This document shows, in pieces, positions 1 to 6,122 of a stretch of DNA of 11,148 nucleotides (positions are counted from its first letter, which is position 1; the number at the start of each line of letters is the position of its first letter). This stretch comes from Acidilobaceae archaeon (GTDB lineage Archaea; Thermoproteota; Thermoprotei_A; Sulfolobales; Acidilobaceae). A model generated the notes under the pieces. That model had not been told where the DNA came from and made no database searches. It saw nothing but the letters and a program-made list of their open reading frames with translations. The position numbers and the translations under genes were made by a program. Where the stretch lies: contig JALWGG010000152.1 of assembly GCA_027013765.1 (NCBI GenBank), forward strand, positions 1 to 11,148. Reading direction: 5' to 3'.

Positions 1-498
1 GGCATAGACTCCAGGCTTAGGGGGGTTCTAGGCATAGGCGTGGAGGAGCTTGTTAGGGACGCGCTGGCCATGTACTCTACAGCACCCGCCCCAGGCCTCG
101 ATGCCAGGGGTGTGGAGGGGCTCATAAGGCTTGCCATGGAGAGGTTCCTTAGGGACCCCAACACGTGGGCCCTCCTAGTGGCGGCTAGGGAGCTGGACTA
201 CCATGCACGTGCAGGCTCAATACCAGGGCTGGGTGCTGATGAGTATAAGGGTGATACCAGGGGGCTCGTGGCCGACGAGGTCCTCGCAGCCTCCCTCTCC
301 CTATACCTCCAGGGCTGGAAGGGGTTGATGGCAGCCTACTGGGTTGACAGGAGCAAGGATATGGTGGGCCTCAGGCTTGCAGGGCTCCCTGGGTTCCTCG
401 ACGATATCGCCGCGGCCCTAGTGGGGGCAACACTCTCCAGGGTGTATGACGAGGTGCTCCACCGTGAGGATCGTGGCAGTGGTCATGGCGGGGGGTAG
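1..498 (+). CDS. cobZ: Alpha-ribazole phosphatase CobZ, PgpA-like (5' partial, or C-terminal half of a CbiS fusion)
   Basis: CobZ removes the phosphate from alpha-ribazole-5'-phosphate or adenosylcobalamin-5'-phosphate late in archaeal B12 synthesis, replacing bacterial CobC. The protein resembles PgpA-fold enzymes: an all-helical domain ending in the family block GWKGL, then DRSKDM, then PGFLDDIAAALVG, with the acidic FLDD pair expected at the active site (nt about 325-430). A GTG at 40 would give 152 aa. However, the frame is open to base 1, and the family-like stretch GIGVEELVRDAL begins before that GTG (nt about 31), so the true start probably lies outside the window. In many archaea this domain is fused behind the cobinamide amidohydrolase CbiZ, giving CbiS; the open frame fits that but does not prove it. 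The gene leads a cob operon and overlaps cobY. A plain PgpA lipid phosphatase is the alternative, but the neighbours favour CobZ. Confidence 0.8.
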   Translation, partial: GIDSRLRGVLGIGVEELVRDALAMYSTAPAPGLDARGVEGLIRLAMERFLRDPNTWALLVAARELDYHARAGSIPGLGADEYKGDTRGLVADEVLAASLSLYLQGWKGLMAAYWVDRSKDMVGLRLAGLPGFLDDIAAALVGATLSRVYDEVLHREDRGSGHGGG

Positions 499-991
499 GG
501 CTGAGAGGATGGGGGGCGTGGTGAAGCCCCTCCTACGCGTCTGCGGGAAGCCCCTGATAGAGCATGTACTAGGCCCCCTTGAGGGTGCATGGAGGATTAT
601 ACTGGCGTTATCAAGGTATACGGTCGAAGGTTTAAGGGGGTACTGTAGGAGGTATAACTGTATATACACGAGCGGGGCCGGGTACCCGTGGGACCTCGGA
701 GAGGTCCTCAGCTCAATACTCTATAGGCCCCTAATCATAGTACCGGCAGATATAGTAGGGCTAGGCCCCTGGCTCCTCAAGCTTGCAGAGGATGTGGGTG
801 ATAGGAGCATCTACACTGTAAAGTGCGGTGGCAGGCCCCTAGGGGTCTCTATAATCCCGGGGCGTGGATGGGACTGGGAGGACCTGGAGGCCGGGTGCAG
901 GGTGGTTAACGTCAACACGTGGGAGGACCTTGAGAGGGCTGAGCAGGCATGCAGAGGGTACATGGAGGGAACCCGCCTCCGGGCGTCATAG
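464..991 (+). CDS. cobY: Adenosylcobinamide-phosphate guanylyltransferase CobY
   Basis: CobY transfers GMP from GTP onto adenosylcobinamide phosphate, giving adenosylcobinamide-GDP, the substrate of CobS. It is the archaeal replacement for the guanylyltransferase half of CobU. The protein (175 aa from this start) opens with the nucleotidyltransferase signature MAGGRAERMG followed by KPLL (residues 8-24). It continues with a VPAD metal-site-like stretch mid-protein and ends with NVNTWEDLERAE, a typical C-terminal block of this family. I chose GTG 464 over ATG 446: GTG 464 puts the Rossmann strand at residue 1, as in known CobY proteins, and has GAGGTG (450-455) eight bases upstream. The ATG would add six extra residues. 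The gene overlaps cobZ by 35 bases and cobD by 43, suggesting coupled translation. A MobA/GlmU-like nucleotidyltransferase of other specificity is possible but unlikely in this operon. Confidence 0.88.
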   Translation: MRIVAVVMAGGRAERMGGVVKPLLRVCGKPLIEHVLGPLEGAWRIILALSRYTVEGLRGYCRRYNCIYTSGAGYPWDLGEVLSSILYRPLIIVPADIVGLGPWLLKLAEDVGDRSIYTVKCGGRPLGVSIIPGRGWDWEDLEAGCRVVNVNTWEDLERAEQACRGYMEGTRLRAS

Positions 992-2001
992 ACTTCAGCA
1001 CCCCCATGAACCCCCTACCCCGGCCTGGATTCATAGGCCAGGCCATGGGTAGCTGCATGGAGGAGGGGGTTGTGGATAGGTATTATGACCCGGGTATGGA
1101 GGTCCTCAGGGAAGTAGTCTCGGGCTTCCTAGGAGTTGATGACGTGTATATAGGCAACGGCTCCGCGGATATACTGTCAATGCTACCCCTAGTATACAGG
1201 CCCAGCAGGGTCATAGTGGTGGAGCCTACATTCGGAGACCACGCCATACAGTCCAGGGCGTGGGGTGCACCCCTATACAGGGTTACAATGAGTATATCCC
1301 CCAGGGGGCTAGGACTCGATGTAGACCATATGGAGGGCCTGATCGAGAGGAGGTCCCTCATAATCCTATCAAACCCCAACAACCCCACGGGCATGGAGGT
1401 CCCCAGGGAGGTCCTCGACGCGGTCAGGGACCTGGCAGTCGAGAGGGAGTCGCTGCTGGTTGTAGATGAGGCCTTCCAGCCGATATCAACGGTTGAATCC
1501 TACACGCCCGGCGAGGGCGTGGTCGTGGTGAAGACCCTCACAAAGTCGCTGAGACTCCCCGGAGCGAGGCTGGGGATAGCGTATGGAGATGAGGAGGCTA
1601 TAGGCCTCCTTGAGGCTGCCAGGCAGCCGTGGCCCCTGGACTCCCTCACACACTGCCTATACACCAAGCTACTATCAGTGTATGGGGAGCGTGTTATGGG
1701 GTATATCATGGATGGGTTGAGGACCTCGCTCAGGGGTGCGGGGGCGCTTGCAGGAATGCTGAGGGGCCTCGGGTTAAGGGTCTACCCCACAACCACGGTA
1801 TACATGCTGGTGGAGCATGACGTGGAGCACCCGCTCCTAAACCAGGAGCTCTCCAGGCACGGGGTCTATGTAAGGGATGCAAGCTCCTTCCACGGATTAA
1901 CGCCTAGGCACAGCAGGGTCTCTATTAGGACTATGCGGGAGAACATGGTGCTTGTAGAGGCCTTCAAGAGGGTTCTAGGAGGAGCGTTGGGATGGGGTTG
2001 A
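949..2001 (+). CDS. cobD: Threonine-phosphate decarboxylase-like PLP enzyme CobD
   Basis: This is a fold-type I aminotransferase-like protein of 350 aa in the histidinol-phosphate aminotransferase/CobD branch. CobD decarboxylates L-threonine O-3-phosphate to (R)-1-amino-2-propanol O-2-phosphate, the linker that CbiB attaches to the corrin ring. The N-terminal VHGGN (residues 4-8) is characteristic of CobD and fixes the start at ATG 949. SNPNNPTG (141-148) and VVDEAF (171-176, Asp contacting the PLP pyridine nitrogen) follow. TKSLRLPGARLG (198-209) carries the likely Schiff-base Lys199, and Arg323 or Arg327 near the C-terminus should bind the substrate carboxylate. The gene lies between cobY and cobS, overlapping both (43 and 10 bases). 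A HisC-type aminotransferase is the other reading, but the HGGN motif and the operon argue for CobD. Confidence 0.87.
   Translation: MQRVHGGNPPPGVIDFSTPMNPLPRPGFIGQAMGSCMEEGVVDRYYDPGMEVLREVVSGFLGVDDVYIGNGSADILSMLPLVYRPSRVIVVEPTFGDHAIQSRAWGAPLYRVTMSISPRGLGLDVDHMEGLIERRSLIILSNPNNPTGMEVPREVLDAVRDLAVERESLLVVDEAFQPISTVESYTPGEGVVVVKTLTKSLRLPGARLGIAYGDEEAIGLLEAARQPWPLDSLTHCLYTKLLSVYGERVMGYIMDGLRTSLRGAGALAGMLRGLGLRVYPTTTVYMLVEHDVEHPLLNQELSRHGVYVRDASSFHGLTPRHSRVSIRTMRENMVLVEAFKRVLGGALGWG
1978..1984 (+). promoter_or_regulatory. Shine-Dalgarno site for cobS inside the end of cobD
   Basis: GGAGGAG lies seven bases upstream of ATG 1992 and inside the last codons of cobD. It is the clearest ribosome binding site in the operon and settles the cobS start. 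It also means that cobS can be initiated from within the cobD message. Confidence 0.7.
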
Positions 2002-2714
2002 GGAGCCTGATCTCATTCCTAACAATAATCCCCGCGGGTAGGGGGAGCCTGGAGGAGGCGTCGAGGAGCCTATACCTGTCGCCGGTGGTAGGCCTCATAG
2101 AGGGTGCGATTGCGGTCCTACTCGCATACGCCCTTGAGGACCTCCCCCGGCACGTGGCGGCGGCTATGCTACTCGCATACCATGCAGTCGTCACGGGAGG
2201 CCTCCACCTGGACGGGTTCTCCGACTATGTAGAGGTCCTCGCCTCCAGGGCCCGGGGGGAGGATGCGGAGAGGATTATAAAGGATCCCAGGAGGGGGAGC
2301 TTCTCCATAACCTACACAACTATACTACTAATACTAAGGTATACACTCCTGCTAGAGGTCCTCGCAAGACCCACGCTACTACTCCCATCATACATTGCAG
2401 CCGCCCAGTCCCTCTACGTGTATATAGCAGCGTCCAGGGGCCGTGGCCGCGGGCTGGCTGCAATGTTTAAAGCGGGCTCCTCTGGTATGCGGAAGAGGAT
2501 CTATAATACTATAATATACCTGGCCCTGCAAGCCTCCACACTACAACTACCCGGGGCCGGGTATTGTAGGGTAGCCGTGATTGCTGTGACGCCGCTGCTG
2601 GCCGTGCCAGTGGCTATAGATTCCTGGAGGAGGATGGGTAGGCCTTCGGGGGATGCTGCAGGCTTCAGCTATGAGGTTGTGCTCACTTCCGCCCTACTGG
2701 TGGGCCTACCTTGA
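1992..2714 (+). CDS. cobS: Adenosylcobinamide-GDP ribazoletransferase (cobalamin synthase) CobS
   Basis: CobS is an integral membrane enzyme that joins adenosylcobinamide-GDP with alpha-ribazole or its 5'-phosphate, closing the lower ligand loop of B12. The 240-aa protein has several hydrophobic stretches (about residues 30-47, 55-70, 105-145, 190-208, 228-239). It carries the family block GGLHLDGFSDYVEVL (69-83), DPRRGSF (98-104) and a C-terminal GDAAGFSYE (220-228), matching the usual GGLHxDGLADTADG, DSRxGxxG and GDxxGA blocks. In the first block the third acidic position is Glu80 rather than Asp and the following Gly is Val, a mild deviation at presumed Mg-binding residues. It starts ten bases before the end of cobD and ends four bases into cbiB. 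The assignment is secure from the motifs and the neighbours. Confidence 0.9.
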   Translation: MGLRSLISFLTIIPAGRGSLEEASRSLYLSPVVGLIEGAIAVLLAYALEDLPRHVAAAMLLAYHAVVTGGLHLDGFSDYVEVLASRARGEDAERIIKDPRRGSFSITYTTILLILRYTLLLEVLARPTLLLPSYIAAAQSLYVYIAASRGRGRGLAAMFKAGSSGMRKRIYNTIIYLALQASTLQLPGAGYCRVAVIAVTPLLAVPVAIDSWRRMGRPSGDAAGFSYEVVLTSALLVGLP

Positions 2715-3652
2715 TCCAGCAGCTCTACCCGGGGGATCCAGTACTACACATAGCTGCCCTACTCCTAGGCCTGCTACTCGACTATGTATACCCCAGGCAC
2801 GGGGGGCTACTACTTAGGATCCACCCTGTACCGGTGGCCTTCCACGCTGCCAGGAGGCTCATACCACCCGGCTCAAGCACAATGCGGGGAGTCCTCGGGG
2901 CCCTGGCGGTGGTCGTGTATGTGATGGCCCCCTACGCGGCCCTGCTATACGTGTCTTGGCTGGCCGGGTGGCCCGTATGGGTTGTAGTGGCTGGCGTGGT
3001 GGTGAAGCTCTCAATACCAGTCAGGCTCCTATTCGATACAGTTGCGAGGACCTCCACCTGCCTAGAGGCCGGGGACCTGGCATGTGCTAGGAGCGTGGTC
3101 CAGGGTATTGTTAGGAGGGATACAAGCAGGCTGGGGCCGGGTCACACGGCGTCTGCAGCCATAGAATCCCTCTCGGAGAGCCTGGTTGACGGCATAATAT
3201 CCCCAATGATGTGGTACATAATACTAGGCCCGCTGGGGGCGCTGCTGCAGAGGGTAGTGAACACCCTCGACGGGGCTGTAGGGTTTAAGACCGGGGGCTA
3301 CCTCAGGCCCGGGAGGCCCTCGGCGCTGGCAGACACGGTCATGAACTATATACCTGCCAGGCTAGCCGCCATGCTAACAATTATCGGAGCCCTATTCATA
3401 GGGTCCAGCCCGGCAGAGGTCCTCAAGGCATGGAGGCTCTACAGGTCGGCCACGGAGAGTAGGAATGCAGGCCACCCGATGTCTGCATTCGCGGGGGCCC
3501 TGGGGGTCAGGCTGGAGAAGGTGGGCTCATATACCCTTGGAAGCGGCAGGCTCCCGGGGCCGGGCGACGTCGGGAGGGCCCTAGCCCTAGGGTACATCGT
3601 GGTCCTTGAGATGCTCATACTCACGATCTCATCTATAATAGTATTATTATAA
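2711..3652 (+). CDS. cbiB: Adenosylcobinamide-phosphate synthase CbiB
   Basis: CbiB is a membrane amide-forming enzyme that attaches aminopropanol phosphate (the CobD product) to adenosylcobyric acid. The 313-aa protein shows the family blocks in order: DYVYP then HPV (24-40), RRDTSRL (135-141), ESLSESLVDGIISPMMW (152-168), NTLDGAVGFK (184-193), NYIPARL (212-218) and SRNAGHPMSAFAGALGVRL (250-268). Hydrophobic segments lie at about 12-27, 60-106, 165-182, 217-231 and 288-313. Translation starts at TTG 2711 in a TTGA overlap with the cobS stop, with GGTGGG (2699-2704) a short distance upstream, so translation is probably coupled. The canonical D-D between the TLD block and the NxxPARL block reads ADTVMNYIP here. 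It is the last gene of the cob cluster; AT-rich DNA at its 3' end serves as promoter for the next gene. Confidence 0.92.
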   Translation: MIQQLYPGDPVLHIAALLLGLLLDYVYPRHGGLLLRIHPVPVAFHAARRLIPPGSSTMRGVLGALAVVVYVMAPYAALLYVSWLAGWPVWVVVAGVVVKLSIPVRLLFDTVARTSTCLEAGDLACARSVVQGIVRRDTSRLGPGHTASAAIESLSESLVDGIISPMMWYIILGPLGALLQRVVNTLDGAVGFKTGGYLRPGRPSALADTVMNYIPARLAAMLTIIGALFIGSSPAEVLKAWRLYRSATESRNAGHPMSAFAGALGVRLEKVGSYTLGSGRLPGPGDVGRALALGYIVVLEMLILTISSIIVLL

Positions 3653-3659
3653 TATTAAT
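3643..3659 (+). promoter_or_regulatory. TATA-like promoter for the hydroxyacid dehydrogenase
   Basis: A 17-base run containing only A and T (TTATTATAATATTAAT core) overlaps the cbiB stop codon in an otherwise GC-rich region. An archaeal TATA box here would place transcription start near 3670-3685, a short leader ahead of ATG 3694. This indicates that the next gene can be transcribed separately from the cob cluster. The position fits, but no start site has been measured. Confidence 0.5.
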
Positions 3660-3672
3660 CCCCGTGGGGGCC

Positions 3673-3704
3673 CTGGGCCTTAACGGTGGTTCCATGGGGC
3701 CCAG
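3673..3704 (+). repeat. Inverted repeat enclosing the dehydrogenase ribosome binding site and start codon
   Basis: CTGGGCC (3673-3679) and its exact complement GGCCCAG (3698-3704) flank an 18-base loop. The loop contains GGTGG (3685-3689) and ATG 3694. Such a stem in the mRNA could limit access to the start codon. In a GC-rich genome a 7-bp stem may also be chance. Confidence 0.35.
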
Positions 3705-4716
3705 CACGGTTGTGTTATCCACCCACAGGCTCCCAGATGAGGCGGTGGAGGTCCTCAAGGGGAGGGTGGACCTGGAGGTCCTCAGGGAGCCTAGTAGGAG
3801 TATGCTTGAAGAGGCCATAGAGCGCGCCGACGTCCTGATAGCCGGGTTCATGGGTATTGACGGGGAGGTTATAGCTAGGGGTAGGAGGCTTAAACTGATT
3901 GTTGCAAGGAGTAGTGGAGTGGATCATATAGACGTCGAGGCAGCGGAGAGGCGTGGGGTGTGTGTTGCAAACCAGCCAGAGGCGATAGCGGAGGCCGTGT
4001 CGGAGCACGTGGTGGGCCTTATACTTGCATCCTACAGGAGGATAGTCGAGGGGAACCAGTACACTGTCACTGGGGAGTGGTATAGTAGTAGGAGGTTCCT
4101 GAGGGGGGTAACGGTTAGGGGCAAGGTCCTCGGGATAGTGGGTATGGGGAGGATCGGGGTTTTAACCGCATACAAGATGAGGATGCTTGGAGTGTCAAGG
4201 ATAATATACTATAGCAGGAGGAGGAAGAGAGAGGTGGAGCAGCTCCTCCACGCGGAGCCAGGGAGCCTGGAGAGGATCTTCAGGGAGGCCCACATAATAG
4301 TTATAGCACTACCATACACCAGGGAGACCAGGGGGCTAATAGGCTACAACCTACTATCAACAATGAGGCCCGGAGCCCTATTCATAAACGTTGGGAGGGG
4401 GCCAGTGGTGGATGAGGAAGCCCTAGCCAAGGTCCTCGCGGAGAGGGAGGACCTCAGGGCCGCTCTAGACGTGTATGCAAGCGAGCCCCTACCCCCCGAC
4501 AGCCCGCTGGCAAGGCTATCAGGGACCGGGAGGGTAATCCTAACCCCCCACCACGCCGGGGGCACGGACGCGTCACTGGTGGAGACGAGCATACTGGCGG
4601 CGAGGCAGGTCCTCCACTTCCTGGAGACTGGTAGCGTGTGGAATCCTGTCAACAGTGCATGTAGGGAGGCAACTGACGTGCCCGGCCTCTGGGGCCCGCT
4701 CGATAGGGCTATTTAA
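3694..4716 (+). CDS. D-isomer 2-hydroxyacid dehydrogenase (glyoxylate/hydroxypyruvate reductase type)
   Basis: This cytosolic NAD(P)-dependent enzyme interconverts 2-oxo acids and D-2-hydroxy acids. The 340-aa protein has the two-domain layout of the family: SSGVDHID (73-80), the Rossmann loop GMGRIG (150-155), NVGRGPVVDE (232-241) with catalytic Arg235, a partner Glu in SEP (263-265) and TPHHAGG (284-290) with catalytic His286. After the second Rossmann strand it reads YYSRRRK (172-178), with no acidic residue; Ser-Arg there resembles archaeal glyoxylate reductases and suggests NADPH use. That is an inference. I chose ATG 3694, with GGTGG just upstream, over GTG 3664, which would add ten residues overlapping the leader. 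D-3-phosphoglycerate dehydrogenase is less likely because there is no C-terminal ACT domain. No link to cobalamin is evident beyond adjacency. Confidence 0.85.
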   Translation: MGPSTVVLSTHRLPDEAVEVLKGRVDLEVLREPSRSMLEEAIERADVLIAGFMGIDGEVIARGRRLKLIVARSSGVDHIDVEAAERRGVCVANQPEAIAEAVSEHVVGLILASYRRIVEGNQYTVTGEWYSSRRFLRGVTVRGKVLGIVGMGRIGVLTAYKMRMLGVSRIIYYSRRRKREVEQLLHAEPGSLERIFREAHIIVIALPYTRETRGLIGYNLLSTMRPGALFINVGRGPVVDEEALAKVLAEREDLRAALDVYASEPLPPDSPLARLSGTGRVILTPHHAGGTDASLVETSILAARQVLHFLETGSVWNPVNSACREATDVPGLWGPLDRAI

Positions 4717-4720
4717 AATA
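4712..4720 (+). promoter_or_regulatory. TATA-like box overlapping the dehydrogenase stop codon
   Basis: TTTAAAATA contains the TAA stop (4714-4716) of the upstream gene. It lies about 43-51 bases before TTG 4763, giving a predicted transcript start near 4740 and a short leader with the purine-rich AAGGGGA (4751-4757). This arrangement helps choose TTG 4763 as the start of the next gene. Confidence 0.5.
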
Positions 4721-4762
4721 GATTCCGGGCCCAATGGTCTATTATATGGTAAGGGGATAGTA

Positions 4763-5827
4763 TTGGATGGGGAGCTGGTAGAGGTTAGTAGAGGGTCTGG
4801 GGAGGGCTACGTCTCATTCGACTCCCAATACTCTAACACGCCCCTAGGATCGTCCCCGGGCTCCCTGCGGAGGACCTTCCTATCACTATTCATACCAAGG
4901 CCCGACGAGGGGGTGTGCACGAGCTCAATACTCTCCATCGGGGTCCGGCAGCCGGAGGCCAGGATCCCCTTCAGGTGGAAGGTGGCGATCGACGGCTCCA
5001 CGATAGCTAGGGAGTTCAAGCCACAATTCAGGGCCAGCATCGACAAGGGCGTGTACATGAGGGCCATATATGACGTGAAGCCCCTACTATCAAGGAAGCT
5101 GGCCGAGAGGGTGAGCCACAGGTTCACCGCGGTCTATGACTCCTACCAGCCAGTCACCCTGGCCGACGTGTCGCTGCTGGCGGTATTCAGCGGCCAGGGG
5201 AGGTATAGCTACTCCTACCATACAGGGGCTCTGGCAATGGAGCCGGGGGACAGTGTTAAGGTAGATGCGAGCATAGGGGGCCTGATAGGGGATAGGGTTG
5301 CAGTCATAGCACTCCATATACCATCAACATCATCCATAGTAAGGATAGTGGCCGGGGGCTCGGACCCGGTGGAGGTCACGGGGCCGGGCTTCAGGCTGGT
5401 CAGGGTCAAGATCCCCTACAGGGGCGGGCTCGTGCCTGTTGCAATAATGTATGAGGACCCGGGTACACGCTTCTACCCGCGCATAGTAACGGTGTCAGAT
5501 GTACTAGTATACGATCAGGTCTACCCATCACCCAGGCTGAGGCTGAGGATAGACTCTGTAGAGGCCAGCGACTCGGAGGCCGTGATCGAGGGGGTGGTTG
5601 AGAATACCGGGGAGGGACCCGCCAGGAGCCCGATGATAATCGTGCTGGGCATGGGGATTAGGCTCGCCCGGTCAGAGCTTGGGGACGTAGAGCCGGGGTC
5701 TAGCAGGAGGTTTACCGTGAGGGCTAGGCTTGACAGGGCCCCTATAAGGCCCTCCAGCCTGACGGTAAGGGTTGTATGGAGTAATCTTGGCCGCACAATG
5801 TTTGACGACGCCCACGTCAGAGTTTGA
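4763..5827 (+). CDS. Uncharacterised beta-rich protein with CARDB/Ig-like C-terminal domain
   Basis: I do not recognise this gene as a named family. From TTG 4763 it gives 354 aa, dominated by alternating hydrophobic and polar residues typical of beta sandwiches. There is no signal peptide, transmembrane helix or obvious catalytic motif, so it is probably cytosolic. The C-terminal part (about 257-354), with VIEGVVENTGEGPARS (274-289) and DVEPGSSRRFTVR (308-320), resembles CARDB or other Ig-like adhesion/scaffold domains. The N-terminal 250 residues look like one or two further beta domains (a YDVKPLL stretch at 103-109, a paired strand region at 120-200). A longer frame opens at GTG 4655 but would overlap the dehydrogenase by 62 bases. 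TTG 4763 has AAGGGGA five bases upstream and a TATA-like box ahead. Its last 11 bases overlap the convergent small gene. Function is unknown; carbohydrate or protein binding is only a guess. Confidence 0.6.
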   Translation: MDGELVEVSRGSGEGYVSFDSQYSNTPLGSSPGSLRRTFLSLFIPRPDEGVCTSSILSIGVRQPEARIPFRWKVAIDGSTIAREFKPQFRASIDKGVYMRAIYDVKPLLSRKLAERVSHRFTAVYDSYQPVTLADVSLLAVFSGQGRYSYSYHTGALAMEPGDSVKVDASIGGLIGDRVAVIALHIPSTSSIVRIVAGGSDPVEVTGPGFRLVRVKIPYRGGLVPVAIMYEDPGTRFYPRIVTVSDVLVYDQVYPSPRLRLRIDSVEASDSEAVIEGVVENTGEGPARSPMIIVLGMGIRLARSELGDVEPGSSRRFTVRARLDRAPIRPSSLTVRVVWSNLGRTMFDDAHVRV

Positions 5828-6077
5828 TCCTGCCCCTCTCATATATGAGGCACCTCACGGGCTCCGGCAGGTTAAACACGTCACCCCTCTTCTCAAGCAA
5901 CCCGTCAATCACCAGCCTTACCATGACCCGGAGGGGGTCCCTCACCCCCTTCCTCTTGAGGTCCTCCACGGCCCTTAGGTCCCCAACTGATATATTGTCT
6001 AGGAAGTACTCGAAGACGATCCTATAATCCCCCTCAAGCCTCTCAGCCCTAGATAAAATCTTAGAGGCCTCAGCCAT
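5817..6077 (-). CDS. Small putative winged-helix DNA-binding protein
   Basis: This gene encodes 86 aa from ATG 6077 on the minus strand. The middle reads ISVGDLRAVEDLKRKGVRDPLRVMVR, then LVIDGLLEKRG (about residues 29-65). This is the helix-turn-helix plus Gly-Leu-Leu-Glu-Lys-Arg wing entry seen in archaeal winged-helix proteins, and a short strand-like tail follows. An upstream in-frame GTG at 6101 would add eight residues. I prefer ATG 6077 because GGTGGA sits a few bases before it. TATACTA-like bases (minus strand, about 6104-6111) could be its promoter. It converges on the unknown beta-protein gene with an 11-base overlap and diverges from trm5 across 45 bases. It could regulate one of these neighbours, but nothing in the sequence shows a target. 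Composition matches the neighbours. Confidence 0.6.
   Translation of the reverse strand: MAEASKILSRAERLEGDYRIVFEYFLDNISVGDLRAVEDLKRKGVRDPLRVMVRLVIDGLLEKRGDVFNLPEPVRCLIYERGRIKL
6053..6063 (+). promoter_or_regulatory. Possible TATA box for trm5-taw3 inside the winged-helix gene
   Basis: ATAAAATCTTA is the most AT-rich stretch upstream of trm5. It would set transcription start near 6085-6090, leaving a leader of about 35 bases with GGGGGTG just ahead of ATG 6123. It lies in the antisense strand of the divergent small gene, so the two promoters would face each other in a very tight region. Confidence 0.3.
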
Positions 6078-6122
6078 ACAATCCACCACAGGGAAACCCA
6101 CCCTAGTATACCAGGGGGTGCA

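Noticed and set aside
446..463. ATG 446 as the cobY start
   Set aside because: It adds six residues before the nucleotidyltransferase strand; GTG 464 has the better ribosome binding site.
3694..4716. Dehydrogenase as a sixth cobalamin gene
   Set aside because: It has its own promoter-like region and a clear glyoxylate/hydroxypyruvate reductase pattern; no B12 step in the pathway needs such an enzyme.
4655..4762. GTG 4655 as the start of the beta-rich protein
   Set aside because: It would lie 62 bases inside the dehydrogenase gene and upstream of the TATA-like box; TTG 4763 fits promoter and ribosome binding site.
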